Both the position numbers and the translations under genes were made by a program. Below are positions 7,213-13,572 of a DNA stretch of 14,478 nt, piece by piece. Position 1 is the stretch's first letter. The number at the start of each line of letters is the position of its first letter. The DNA is from Chlorobiota bacterium. Its GTDB lineage: Bacteria > Bacteroidota > Ignavibacteria > Ignavibacteriales > Ignavibacteriaceae. Below the pieces are notes generated by a model. That model saw nothing but the letters and a program-made list of their open reading frames with translations. It was not told where the DNA came from and searched no databases. The stretch is taken from assembly GCA_008363265.1 (NCBI GenBank), contig RHKR01000079.1:1-14478 (forward strand). The letters run 5' to 3'.

Positions 7213-8808
7213 TTAATACTCTACTACGAATTTAAAGTAGATCCAGGTGGTTTCTTCCGTCTTTCCCGTAGCGATCTGTTTGGCAATATTGCTTTTCAAA
7301 GCGATATTGAATCGAAGATCCCTGAACGCCTCGAAACTTACACCGGCTTCGAGATTTGTGTAGTGATACACGTCACCGGATAGAAAATCGACATGGTCGG
7401 GGTCCACTTTTTCGATATGCGGCTCAAAGAGGTTTCCCCCCGCGTTATAGATCAGTTTTCCCGAGGGGTCGTAGAGATTCCACCCTTTCCGGGTAAAACT
7501 GTAAACCGCATAAAGATCGGTCACCCTGTTAAGAGCGTATTCTGCCTTCAACCAGATCTGATCGGCATTCGGCCCGATCGGGTGGCCTACCGGATCATTC
7601 CATGAAGTGTAGGTGTTTTTTGGATTCGTATGTGTGTAAACAAAAGGCCTGATCCGGGTGTATTCACCGGTCAGTACGAGGTCATTCACCGGGGTGTACC
7701 AGTAAGCGCCGATCTGCCAGGCAGTTTTGTTTGAAAAACGGTTCAGATCCCCCATGTTGCTCAGGATGTTCTCATCGAGAAAGAATGACGCCTGCAATTC
7801 GAGGTTAGGTATAAAATCGGACTGGAAGTCGAAGAAAACGGTGCCGTTATCCCTGTCCTGCAGCGACATTTCCGCGAACTTGTAGAAGATCAGCGGATTC
7901 AGGTAAGCCAGGTCGAGTGAACGGTCGGAATAGACTATCACCTCACCGATCGAGATATCGAAAAGATCCTCGAGGTGAAGCTGGAACTTGTTAGCCGCGA
8001 AGTACTTCGTGTGGTTCTGGCTCCTGTCGACCATATACCGCCCGACCGTTGACGCCTGGTACGAAGTGTACCGGACAGGTCCGAACTTGAACTGAAACTT
8101 CAGGAAGTCGAAATCGGCATGCTGACCGGACCATACGAGATTAGCGTTATAGCCTGTGGAGAAACGGGTTTTTTCCCTTCCGATCTGCGCGAGGAACTCC
8201 ATCCCCGGTTTCGGTCTCGCGCTCCATTTCAAATAGCCATCGGTGTAGTCGTAACTTGGGGTCGATTCGAGGTCTTCCACAAATTTAAAGTTGTGATTCA
8301 GGCGGGGATCGACTATGGGCGCGAACTGTCTGTTACCGGTCGCCAGTCCCTTCACTACATAAAGCATGTATCCGAAATTTTCAACGAGTGTGCCCTGTAC
8401 CCTGAAACCCATATCGTAGATGGCCGCGTTGTTGATATCCTATGAGTAAAGATACTTTATCTTGTCTGAAACAATATCTCCGAGGTTTTGGCCGAAATCT
8501 GAACCACCAAGTAGATTGGTTACACCGTCACCGCGTGTTCTGCCTGAAAATTGTATCGTGAACCACTCGAGCCGCTCCCTCTCAGTCGCGGTCAGTTTGT
8601 ACTGCTTTGAGCGGATGATGTCGAGGAAGTCGTTTATCTCCTGCCGCGACATGTTCGGGACATCATCGTGTATGCTTTCGATTACTCCCTTCACCTTCAT
8701 TCTTTTGAGGAAGGAGTAAACGGGGTCGTCGATATTCACGTTTTCAACCTGAGCGAGCAGACCAACAGGAACAAAGAACAGCAGCAGTAAAATCGATTTA
8801 ATTTTCAT
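7213..8808 (-). pseudogene. Wzi-like outer-membrane beta-barrel protein, split by in-frame TAG
   Basis: Two open stretches in the same frame, 8440-8808 (122 residues, N-terminal) and 7213-8412 by its first ATG (399 residues), are one gene interrupted by a single TAG at 8442-8440. Translation through it runs KYLYS-stop-DINNAAIYDMGFRVQG without any frame change, giving about 531 residues. The N-terminus has a signal peptide (MKIKSILLLLFFVPVGLLAQ) and a helical segment typical of this family (DDPVYSFLKRMKVKGVI, MSRQEINDFLD, LTATERERLEWF). The rest alternates aromatic-rich strands as in capsule-assembly Wzi-like outer-membrane barrels and ends in KFVVEY, a terminal aromatic as in barrel proteins. 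The start lies 1 nt after the stop of the TSUP permease, so the two are an operon. No other lesion is seen, so the nonsense change is recent or a sequencing error. Wzi assignment is by style only. Confidence 0.75.
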
Positions 8809-8809
8809 G

Positions 8810-9556
8810 TCAGATTATATCCAGTAGATCAAGGGCAATTAATAAACTTGAAAAGAGCAGGACGGCTTTAATCACTTTTTCACCGAGTTTGGCTACCACC
8901 TTGGCTGAGACCCAGGCTCCGAAAATAGAACCGATGCCGAGCATGAAACCGGCAAGCCAGTCGATCTGCCCATGGTAAACAAAAATAAAGAAGGCGGGAA
9001 TGGTGAAAATAAAAGCGATAAAAACCTTGTGTACGTTCACTTTCACCAGGTCGATCTTTAATACACTCCTGAGAACGAACATGATGAAGATGCCCGTGCC
9101 AGCCTGTATGAAGCCGCCATAGAAGCCGATCCCGAAGAGGAGAGGGTAGAGCACCAGCCTGGTATGTTTGATGTCGCCTCCCTCGGCAGCCTTGTTAACG
9201 GGAAGGAACATCAGCAGTGAGAGGATTATGGTGACCACGCCGAGTATCTTTACGAATACATCACCTTCTATTCTTACGGCGAGAAGTGCCCCGGCTATCG
9301 CTCCCGGAATCGTGAACAATGCCAGCCGGAAAGACTCCCTGAAGTAACTCATCTTCTCGTGTGAGAAAGCAACAACCGCCGTCAGGTTCTGCATCAGAAT
9401 GAAAATCCTGTTCGTACCGTTGGCCAGGTTGGGGTCGAGGCCTATATAGATCAGTGCCGGAAGTGTCAGGATCGAACCTCCACCGGCCATAATGTTAAGG
9501 ATACCGGTGAAGAACCCGGTTACGAGCAGAAGGGAATACTTGAGAAGGTCTTCCAA
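8810..9556 (-). CDS. TSUP family permease (TauE/SafE-like)
   Basis: A 248-residue polytopic inner-membrane protein of about seven to eight helices. The N-terminal family signature GILNIMAGGGSILTLPALI (18-36), followed by LDPNLANGTNRI (40-51), is the first of the two repeats characteristic of the 4-toluene sulfonate uptake / TauE-SafE family. The second repeat is visible as FGIGFYGGFIQAGTGIFIM near the middle. Members export or import sulfite, sulfonates or other small organic anions; the substrate cannot be read from sequence. It is first in an operon with the outer-membrane barrel gene: its TGA and the next ATG are separated by one base (TGACATG), implying translational coupling and perhaps transport across both membranes. 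Confidence 0.9.
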   Translation of the reverse strand: MEDLLKYSLLLVTGFFTGILNIMAGGGSILTLPALIYIGLDPNLANGTNRIFILMQNLTAVVAFSHEKMSYFRESFRLALFTIPGAIAGALLAVRIEGDVFVKILGVVTIILSLLMFLPVNKAAEGGDIKHTRLVLYPLLFGIGFYGGFIQAGTGIFIMFVLRSVLKIDLVKVNVHKVFIAFIFTIPAFFIFVYHGQIDWLAGFMLGIGSIFGAWVSAKVVAKLGEKVIKAVLLFSSLLIALDLLDII

Positions 9557-9587
9557 TATCAGTACTAAATTGAGTGAATCAAAGAAC

Positions 9588-9595
9588 CAAAATTA
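9588..9595 (-). promoter_or_regulatory. Possible Bacteroidota-type -7 element for TSUP operon
   Basis: The minus strand reads TAATTTTG, an exact match to the Bacteroidota -7 consensus TAnnTTTG, placed so that transcription would begin about 25 nt before the ATG at 9556. No matching -33 TTG is seen at the expected distance, so support is weak. The rest of this 119-bp divergent gap is AT-rich and holds no clear operator. Confidence 0.3.
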
Positions 9596-9675
9596 ACCAA
9601 ATATTTCCGAACTCCGTTTATAGGGAACTTGTGGAAAATAATAATAGTTACGAATAATAAATCCCGGAGGTTATA

Positions 9676-10017
9676 ATGAAGTTGTTTGTCTATGCGGCTT
9701 TTGTCGCGGCGTTTATGTTCGGATTCCTTTGGAACGGCAGTACGGCTCATGCCCGGAGCGGCGATCCCAAACCGGAAGCGAAGAAGAGTGAGTGCCCCTT
9801 CCTGAACGGTCAGGCATCAAACGTCTGCCCCTATTCCGGAAAGAAGGGTGCTTCCCAGGGAGCCACCAAAGATAAAAAAGCCGGTGAATGCCCTGTAACA
9901 GGTAAAAAAGGTGAGTGCCCAACCGGTGCCGGCAGCGGTGAATGCCCCTATTCCGGTGAAAAAGGAAAAAGCACTTCCGACAAGCCTGTCAAGAAGATAG
10001 AAGTTAAGAAAGTGTAG
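9676..10017 (+). CDS. Small secreted Cys-Pro repeat protein
   Basis: A 113-residue protein with a strong GGAGG ribosome-binding site 5 nt before ATG. A signal peptide ends near AHA (residue 25). The mature ~88 residues are low-complexity, Lys/Gly-rich and carry five cysteines (40, 51, 72, 81, 90), every one followed by proline: ECPFLNG, VCPYSGKKG, ECPVTGKKG, ECPTGAGSG, ECPYSGEKG. Units with the form CP-[FYV]-x-G are repeated 9 to 21 residues apart, so the protein has no obvious globular core. CP dipeptides resemble heme-regulatory motifs and the CPxxG at the N-terminus of catalase-peroxidases, so metal or heme binding in the periplasm is a guess. It is divergent from the TSUP permease. Its TAG stop lies inside the first unit of the downstream repeat. 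Function unrecognised. Confidence 0.8.
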   Translation: MKLFVYAAFVAAFMFGFLWNGSTAHARSGDPKPEAKKSECPFLNGQASNVCPYSGKKGASQGATKDKKAGECPVTGKKGECPTGAGSGECPYSGEKGKSTSDKPVKKIEVKKV

Positions 10018-10119
10018 AGTGCCTAGTGTAGAGTGCCTAGTGTGGAGTGCCTAGTGTGGAGTGCCTAGTGTGGAGTGCCTAGTGTGGAGTGCCTAGTGTG
10101 GAGTGCCTAGTGTGGAGTG
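10011..10119 (+). repeat. Tandem 14-bp direct repeats (repeat element A, left part)
   Basis: Seven full head-to-tail copies of AGTGTRGAGTGCCT run from 10011 to 10108, followed by a partial eighth that becomes the left arm of the adjacent hairpin. The first two copies have A and the later ones G at position 6, so the array grew by local duplication. Copy 1 contains the TAG stop of the Cys-Pro gene. The same 14-mer, with ACT for CCT, heads element B at 11471. Confidence 0.92.
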
Positions 10120-10173
10120 TGGAGTGTAGAGGAATTGAATTTCTCCATACTCTACACTAGTCACTCCACACTA
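10108..10173. terminator. Long hairpin of repeat element A between convergent genes
   Basis: A 12-bp outer stem (10108-10119 with 10162-10173), a 3x3 internal loop and a 9-bp inner stem (AGTGTAGAG 10123-10131 with CTCTACACT 10150-10158) close an 18-nt AT-rich loop. A C-rich tail of CTCCACC/CTCCAAACC units follows to 10226, interrupted by CCGCCGCAGGCG. Sitting between the convergent Cys-Pro gene and the membrane-protein gene, it may terminate both strands, although it lacks a clean U-run. Bases 10143-10172 are the reverse complement of 11471-11500 at 29 of 30 positions. Confidence 0.7.
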
Positions 10174-10223
10174 ATCCGCCGCAGGCGCACTCCACCCTCT
10201 ACTCCAAACCCTCCACCCCAAAC

Positions 10224-10841
10224 CTAATCCTCTTTCTCAAGCAATTCGAGTGAATCGACAATCGGTGTCCACTCGGTTCCGGAGAATATGGTTTTGAACC
10301 ACTTTTTTTCACGGTTTTCGAATTTGATGTTCACGAAAAGCCATCCCGCTGCCAAGGTGACCAGCCCTGTGATGCTTCCCTGGAGGAGCCACTGTAAACT
10401 GTTCCAGGTGCTGAACATCGTGTCGTTCCAGTAAAAAACGGTCCAGAGAGGGAGTTGCAGAAAGAGGATCCTGGTTACCCAGAGCGTTGAGGCCTTCAGT
10501 TTTTCCAGACGTAATTGGGTTTCAAGAACCGGACGGGTAATATCAAGTCTGTAGATCAGTCTGAGCTGATAAAGATAGACAACAAGTCCGATGGCAGTTA
10601 AAGCGATCTGAACTGTAGCCGAATAGAGGAAAAACTTACCCGCCTCAGCGAACGAATTCAGGTAGATATTCCCGATAAACAAACCACCAACCGCCACCCA
10701 CACAATGCCGGCGATTATACCGAAAAGTTTAAGAGGCCCCATCGAACTTATCAGTTCTGCCACTTTCCCATCAGGGATATCGTGCCCAAGAGGGGCAACT
10801 TCTTCTTTTTTCCAGCTTTGTTTAAAGTCCAATTCATTCAT
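10224..10841 (-). CDS. Four-helix membrane protein coupled to ECF sigma factor; candidate anti-sigma
   Basis: A 205-residue protein starting at ATG 10841. The longer open frame to 11000 is rejected because it runs inside the sigma gene, while this ATG sits 1 nt after the sigma stop (TAAGATG) with GGAG 7 nt upstream. A short soluble N-terminus (MNELDFKQSWKKEE) precedes four predicted membrane helices at about 37-59, 70-92, 118-138 and 150-171. A charged loop (RLDITRPVLETQLRLEKLK) lies between helices 2 and 3, and the C-terminus is acidic. The N-terminal (D/E)xxxSW style and strict coupling to an ECF sigma gene resemble membrane proteins found beside Bacteroidota ECF factors. No zinc-binding ZAS motif is present, so anti-sigma function is inferred from position. 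The stop TAG is formed at the edge of repeat element A. Confidence 0.8.
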   Translation of the reverse strand: MNELDFKQSWKKEEVAPLGHDIPDGKVAELISSMGPLKLFGIIAGIVWVAVGGLFIGNIYLNSFAEAGKFFLYSATVQIALTAIGLVVYLYQLRLIYRLDITRPVLETQLRLEKLKASTLWVTRILFLQLPLWTVFYWNDTMFSTWNSLQWLLQGSITGLVTLAAGWLFVNIKFENREKKWFKTIFSGTEWTPIVDSLELLEKED

Positions 10842-10842
10842 C

Positions 10843-11349
10843 TTATTTCTCCAGTTTTTCAAACTCGTGTTTAAGTGTTTCTTTAATTCTTCCGATCCTT
10901 GTCCCGACATTTGATTTGGATATTCCGAGGATATCGGAGATCTCGGAGTGAGGTTTATCTTCGAGGTAGAGGATGATGATCGCCCTGTCGAGATCACCAA
11001 GACGGTGAATAAACCTCCACAGGAGGTCGAGCTTTTCTTTTTCGGTGTAGTCCCTGTCGCTGATGGGGAACTGCTCCTGACTTTCGACCGTCACTGTCAC
11101 TCTCTGCTTTGTGCCGTATTTTCTGTAGTATGATATGGCAACATTCAGGCAGACACGGTAAAGCCAGGTTGAGAGGCGCATCCCCGGGTCGTACTTCCCG
11201 ATGGCTCTCCACACATTCAACTTCATCTCCTGAAGAATATCCTCACGGTCTTCGGGAGTTCGCGCCCAGGATTTCGCCACCTTGATGAAAATGCCTTTAT
11301 GCTCAGTGAGGCATTGTTCATAGAACTGCTTCTTTTCAGTTTCGGTCAT
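10843..11349 (-). CDS. ECF-type RNA polymerase sigma factor
   Basis: A 168-residue sigma-70-family factor with only regions 2 and 4. Region 2 (about 12-78) shows DREDILQEMKLNVWRAIGKYD (core binding) and LSTWLYRVCLNVAISYYRK (-10 recognition). Region 4 (about 105-162) shows LDRAIIILYLEDKPHSEISDILGISKSNVGTRIGRIKETLK, with the helix-turn-helix that reads the -35. It directs core polymerase to a stress or envelope regulon. It is followed without a gap by a membrane protein whose start overlaps its ribosome-binding context, the usual arrangement for a membrane regulator. Upstream 11350-11470 is AT-rich with no confident promoter, then repeat element B. The ribosome-binding site (GGAT) is weak. Confidence 0.93.
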   Translation of the reverse strand: MTETEKKQFYEQCLTEHKGIFIKVAKSWARTPEDREDILQEMKLNVWRAIGKYDPGMRLSTWLYRVCLNVAISYYRKYGTKQRVTVTVESQEQFPISDRDYTEKEKLDLLWRFIHRLGDLDRAIIILYLEDKPHSEISDILGISKSNVGTRIGRIKETLKHEFEKLEK

Positions 11350-11470
11350 TACTGATCCGGCTGTTCGTCAAACATTTTGGTCCGCAAATATTCTCTTTCA
11401 TTTTCAACTTTCAAATTAATCAAAAACAACTGTTCGATTATTCGCTGTCAGCAGAAAAAAAGCACAAAGT

Positions 11471-11593
11471 AGTGTGGAGTGACTAGTGTAGAGTGTGGAG
11501 GATTATAGTTTTTCTCCACACCCCACCCCCCACCCCCCACCCTAAACCTCCACCCTAAATCCTCCACCCTCCACCCTAAACCCTCCACACTAA
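11471..11593. repeat. Intergenic repeat element B, second copy
   Basis: The left part is AGTGTGGAGTGACT then AGTGTAGAGTGTGGAG (11471-11500). A hairpin forms between GTGTGGAG (11493-11500) and CTCCACAC (11514-11521) around an AT-rich 13-nt loop, and a C-rich tail runs to 11593 with CACCCTAAA repeated three times. It has the same order as element A: direct repeats, AT loop hairpin, then C-rich tail. It separates the small HTH gene from the ECF sigma gene on the minus strand, and its right edge supplies that HTH gene's TAG stop. Confidence 0.88.
11521..11542 (-). other. Strong G-quadruplex motif
   Basis: The minus strand reads G3-T-G6-T-G6-T-G4, four G-tracts joined by single T loops, the most stable class of intramolecular quadruplex. 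It is on the non-template strand of the sigma and HTH genes, so any transcript crossing it would also carry the motif, about 170 nt before the sigma start codon. Confidence 0.75.
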
Positions 11594-11814
11594 CAAAGCC
11601 TCTGCCTCTCCCTTTTCCTGTAGTAAATACCATGGATCGATTCGGGAGAAAGATAAAACTGGTCGGCAAGCATCTCCTTGATGATGCTAGTTTTGATTCC
11701 CTGCTGCTTCAGTTCGTCAAACCTCTGCCGGATCGTGAAGTTTCTAAATTCCGATTCGTTAATAAGTCCAAGGTCCCTCAATTCTTCGAAGTTCATTTCA
11801 GGTGGTTGCTGCAT
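11590..11814 (-). CDS. Small helix-turn-helix-like protein
   Basis: A 74-residue protein with AGAGAGG 6 nt before the ATG. An N-terminal acidic helix (MNFEELRDLGLINESEF) leads into a long helix (IRQRFDELKQQGIK) and a plausible helix-turn-helix at about 43-66 (SIIKEMLADQFYLSPESIHGIYYRKR), ending in a basic tail. The style recalls short Bacteroidota and Mor-like DNA-binding proteins. It is divergent from the LexA/CI-like repressor across 150 bp of palindrome-bearing DNA, reminiscent of a phage-type switch, though no phage genes are seen. Its TAG stop falls on the border of repeat element B, so its last residues (RQRLC) may have been altered by the element. Family not identified with certainty. 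Confidence 0.7.
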   Translation of the reverse strand: MQQPPEMNFEELRDLGLINESEFRNFTIRQRFDELKQQGIKTSIIKEMLADQFYLSPESIHGIYYRKRERQRLC

Positions 11815-11869
11815 CGTGTACCTCTCTTTTGGCTATTTTTTTTGATATTTTCCGAAAAAGTGTTACATT

Positions 11870-11885
11870 TAAGATGTTAATCTTA
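11870..11885. promoter_or_regulatory. Palindromic operator candidate
   Basis: TAAGAT and ATCTTA form a perfect 6-bp inverted repeat around GTTA in the divergent gap, extending imperfectly to TTTAAGAT...ATCTTATAAA. It lies 56 bp upstream of the small HTH gene and 80 bp from the repressor gene, a typical site for an autoregulatory repressor. Confidence 0.45.
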
Positions 11886-11891
11886 TAAAAC

Positions 11892-11949
11892 TGTAAAACA
11901 ATTGACTTATTGCGCTGCTAAACTAAGATAAAGAGCTTATATAAGTCAA
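11892..11949 (+). promoter_or_regulatory. Promoter and flanking 9-bp inverted repeat for the LexA/CI-like gene
   Basis: TTGACT (11892-11897), a 16-nt spacer and TAAGAT (11914-11919) make a good sigma-70 style promoter facing the repressor gene. The -35 lies inside TTGACTTAT (11892-11900), whose exact reverse complement ATAAGTCAA recurs at 11941-11949 just past the predicted start. A protein bound at both arms, 49 bp apart, would bracket the promoter. No ribosome-binding site is visible before ATG 11965. Confidence 0.5.
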
Positions 11950-11964
11950 GTTTAAATTGAAATT

Positions 11965-12603
11965 ATGCGTGAAAAAACTTTAATTGCCTCCCGGTTAAGA
12001 GAATTCGCTTACAGCAGGACAGAGAAGCTCTCTGATTTCGCCCGGATGCTTGATATGTTGCCTCAGACGCTGAATTCGTACCTTTCGGGCAGGATAACAC
12101 CGGGTGCCGAGCTGTTGGTAAAGCTTTCAGAGCTGGGATGTGATATCGATTGGCTTCTTACAGGCAAAGGCGACACTTCCACCCCCGTGACGGAGGGGAA
12201 GGGCAATAAGCCCCACGGCACTTACAAAGTGCTCGGGACCGTTCCGGCCGGCGTGGCTGACATTCAGGACTGGAGTGACCTCAATGAGTTCAGGGACCTG
12301 CAGTATGATCCTGACACTCACTTCTACCTGAAAGTTGATGAGGAGTTCGGCTACAGCATGATGCCGATGGTTAACCCGGGCGATTTTGTTCTGGTCAGCC
12401 TTTACGGCAAGGTTAAGCACGGCGATCTCGTGGTCGCGCTCTACGATGAGACCAAAGGAGCCCTTAAGATATACACAGAGAATGAGAGTCTACCGGGAAT
12501 AGCGGTTCTGACCTCATACAATCAGTCGATACCGCCGATGCTCTTCAAAAAGGAAGACATCAAGGTTTACAAGGTCGTTCTGATCGAGAAGAACAACAGG
12601 TGA
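11965..12603 (+). CDS. LexA/CI-type repressor: XRE helix-turn-helix plus S24 autopeptidase
   Basis: A 212-residue regulator. Residues 5-68 form a CI-repressor-like DNA-binding domain (RLREFAYSRTEKLSDFARML, QTLNSYLSGR, ending CDIDWLLTGKG). A linker leads to an S24 peptidase fold. The Ala-Gly cleavage site is VPAG (A95-G96), the nucleophile Ser131 lies in GYSMMPMVNPGDFVLV, and the general-base Lys168 lies in GALKIY. All three self-cleavage elements are present, so it should be inactivated on DNA damage through RecA, releasing its targets. It is longer and different in its N-terminal domain from classical LexA, closer to phage-type repressors (HTH_31/Bac_CI style). It is divergent from the small HTH gene and 10 bp upstream of the CDF transporter gene, with which it may be co-transcribed. 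Confidence 0.88.
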   Translation: MREKTLIASRLREFAYSRTEKLSDFARMLDMLPQTLNSYLSGRITPGAELLVKLSELGCDIDWLLTGKGDTSTPVTEGKGNKPHGTYKVLGTVPAGVADIQDWSDLNEFRDLQYDPDTHFYLKVDEEFGYSMMPMVNPGDFVLVSLYGKVKHGDLVVALYDETKGALKIYTENESLPGIAVLTSYNQSIPPMLFKKEDIKVYKVVLIEKNNR

Positions 12604-12613
12604 AGGGGAACAG

Positions 12614-13540
12614 GTGAAACAAAGAAATCTTGCCCACCTGAAGGGATTGAAAACCACTATAATTGGAATAGTGGTCTCCTTCTTCCTCGTGATCATAAAA
12701 GGTGCTGCCGGTATCTTCGGCAATTCCTATGCCCTTGTTGCTGACGCGATAGAGTCGCTGTCCGATATTTTTACTTCGACCATTGTGTTGCTCGGAATTA
12801 AATACGCGTCACGACCAAAAGACGCAGATCATCCGTACGGACACGGGAAGGCTGAGCCGCTGGCGGGATTGTTTGTTGCGCTGATGCTGATGGTGGCAGC
12901 GATCGTGATAATTGTGCAGAGCCTTTATGAGATAATAACCCCGCATCACGCGCCCGCGCCTTTCACCCTTGTAGTACTTGTTGTAGTGGTTGTGGTCAAG
13001 GAGACACTTTTCAGGAAGATCGTAGTGGTGGGTGAGGGTATCGACAGTATTGCGGTGAAAAATGATGCCTGGCACCACAGAAGTGACGCCATCACATCAG
13101 CAGCGGCATTCATCGGCATTTCGATCGCGCTGATCGGGGGACCCGGTTACGAAGAAGCCGACGATTACGCGGCCCTGTTCGCTTCGTTCATAATCATATA
13201 CAACGCCATTTCTCTCTTCATGCCCGCGCTTAAAGAGATACTCGATACCGCGCCTCCGGAGGAATTCAAGCAGAAGATCAAAAGTTGCGCTCGTGAAGTG
13301 GAGGGGGTGAAGGACATCGAGAAATGTTTTGTCAGAAAGATGGGGCTTGAGTACTACATCGATATGCACGTGATCGTGAACGGCAATCTTTCTGTTTTCG
13401 AGGGGCATCTGATCGCCCACCTGGTGAAGGATAAACTTATCGAGGCATTTCCGAACGTCTCCGATGTGCTCTGCCATATTGAGCCATGGGACCCTGAAGC
13501 TTACAAAATGAAAAAAGAAGAAGGAAATCTTTTCTTATAA
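12614..13540 (+). CDS. Cation diffusion facilitator (CDF) metal exporter
   Basis: A 308-residue inner-membrane metal/proton antiporter with six helices (about 12-200) and a cytoplasmic C-terminal domain (about 215-292; VEGVKDIEKCFVRKMG, YYIDMHVIVNG, LCHIEPW). The DHPYGHGKAE loop (71-81) is a family hallmark. The transport site is read as E47-x3-D51 in helix 2 (ADAIESLSDI) and H154-x3-D158 in helix 5 (WHHRSDAITS). E47 aligns with the Asp of YiiP or the His of Zn transporters, so zinc, iron, manganese or cobalt cannot be told apart. The start is GTG 12614, with AGGGG 5 nt upstream and 10 bp after the repressor stop. The poly-Val run (about 119-128) is helix 4. Confidence 0.92.
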   Translation: MKQRNLAHLKGLKTTIIGIVVSFFLVIIKGAAGIFGNSYALVADAIESLSDIFTSTIVLLGIKYASRPKDADHPYGHGKAEPLAGLFVALMLMVAAIVIIVQSLYEIITPHHAPAPFTLVVLVVVVVVKETLFRKIVVVGEGIDSIAVKNDAWHHRSDAITSAAAFIGISIALIGGPGYEEADDYAALFASFIIIYNAISLFMPALKEILDTAPPEEFKQKIKSCAREVEGVKDIEKCFVRKMGLEYYIDMHVIVNGNLSVFEGHLIAHLVKDKLIEAFPNVSDVLCHIEPWDPEAYKMKKEEGNLFL

Positions 13541-13572
13541 CCTGATCACATCAAAATCAAACAGGAGGCAGG

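Noticed and set aside
8440..8442. Genome-wide TAG recoding
   Set aside because: TAG terminates several other genes in the window at plausible protein ends.
10011..10116. CRISPR array
   Set aside because: Units are 14 bp and directly abutting with no spacers; this is a simple tandem repeat.
10842..11000. 53-residue N-terminal extension of the membrane protein
   Set aside because: It runs inside the sigma gene in another frame and is low-complexity; ATG 10841 has a proper ribosome-binding site and coupling.
11540..11582. Telomere-like CCCTAAA repeats
   Set aside because: Only three irregular copies inside an intergenic repeat in a bacterial context; the resemblance is chance.
11448..11669. 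73-residue Gly/Trp-rich open frame on the minus strand
   Set aside because: It is produced by translating repeat element B and overlaps the better-supported HTH gene in another frame.
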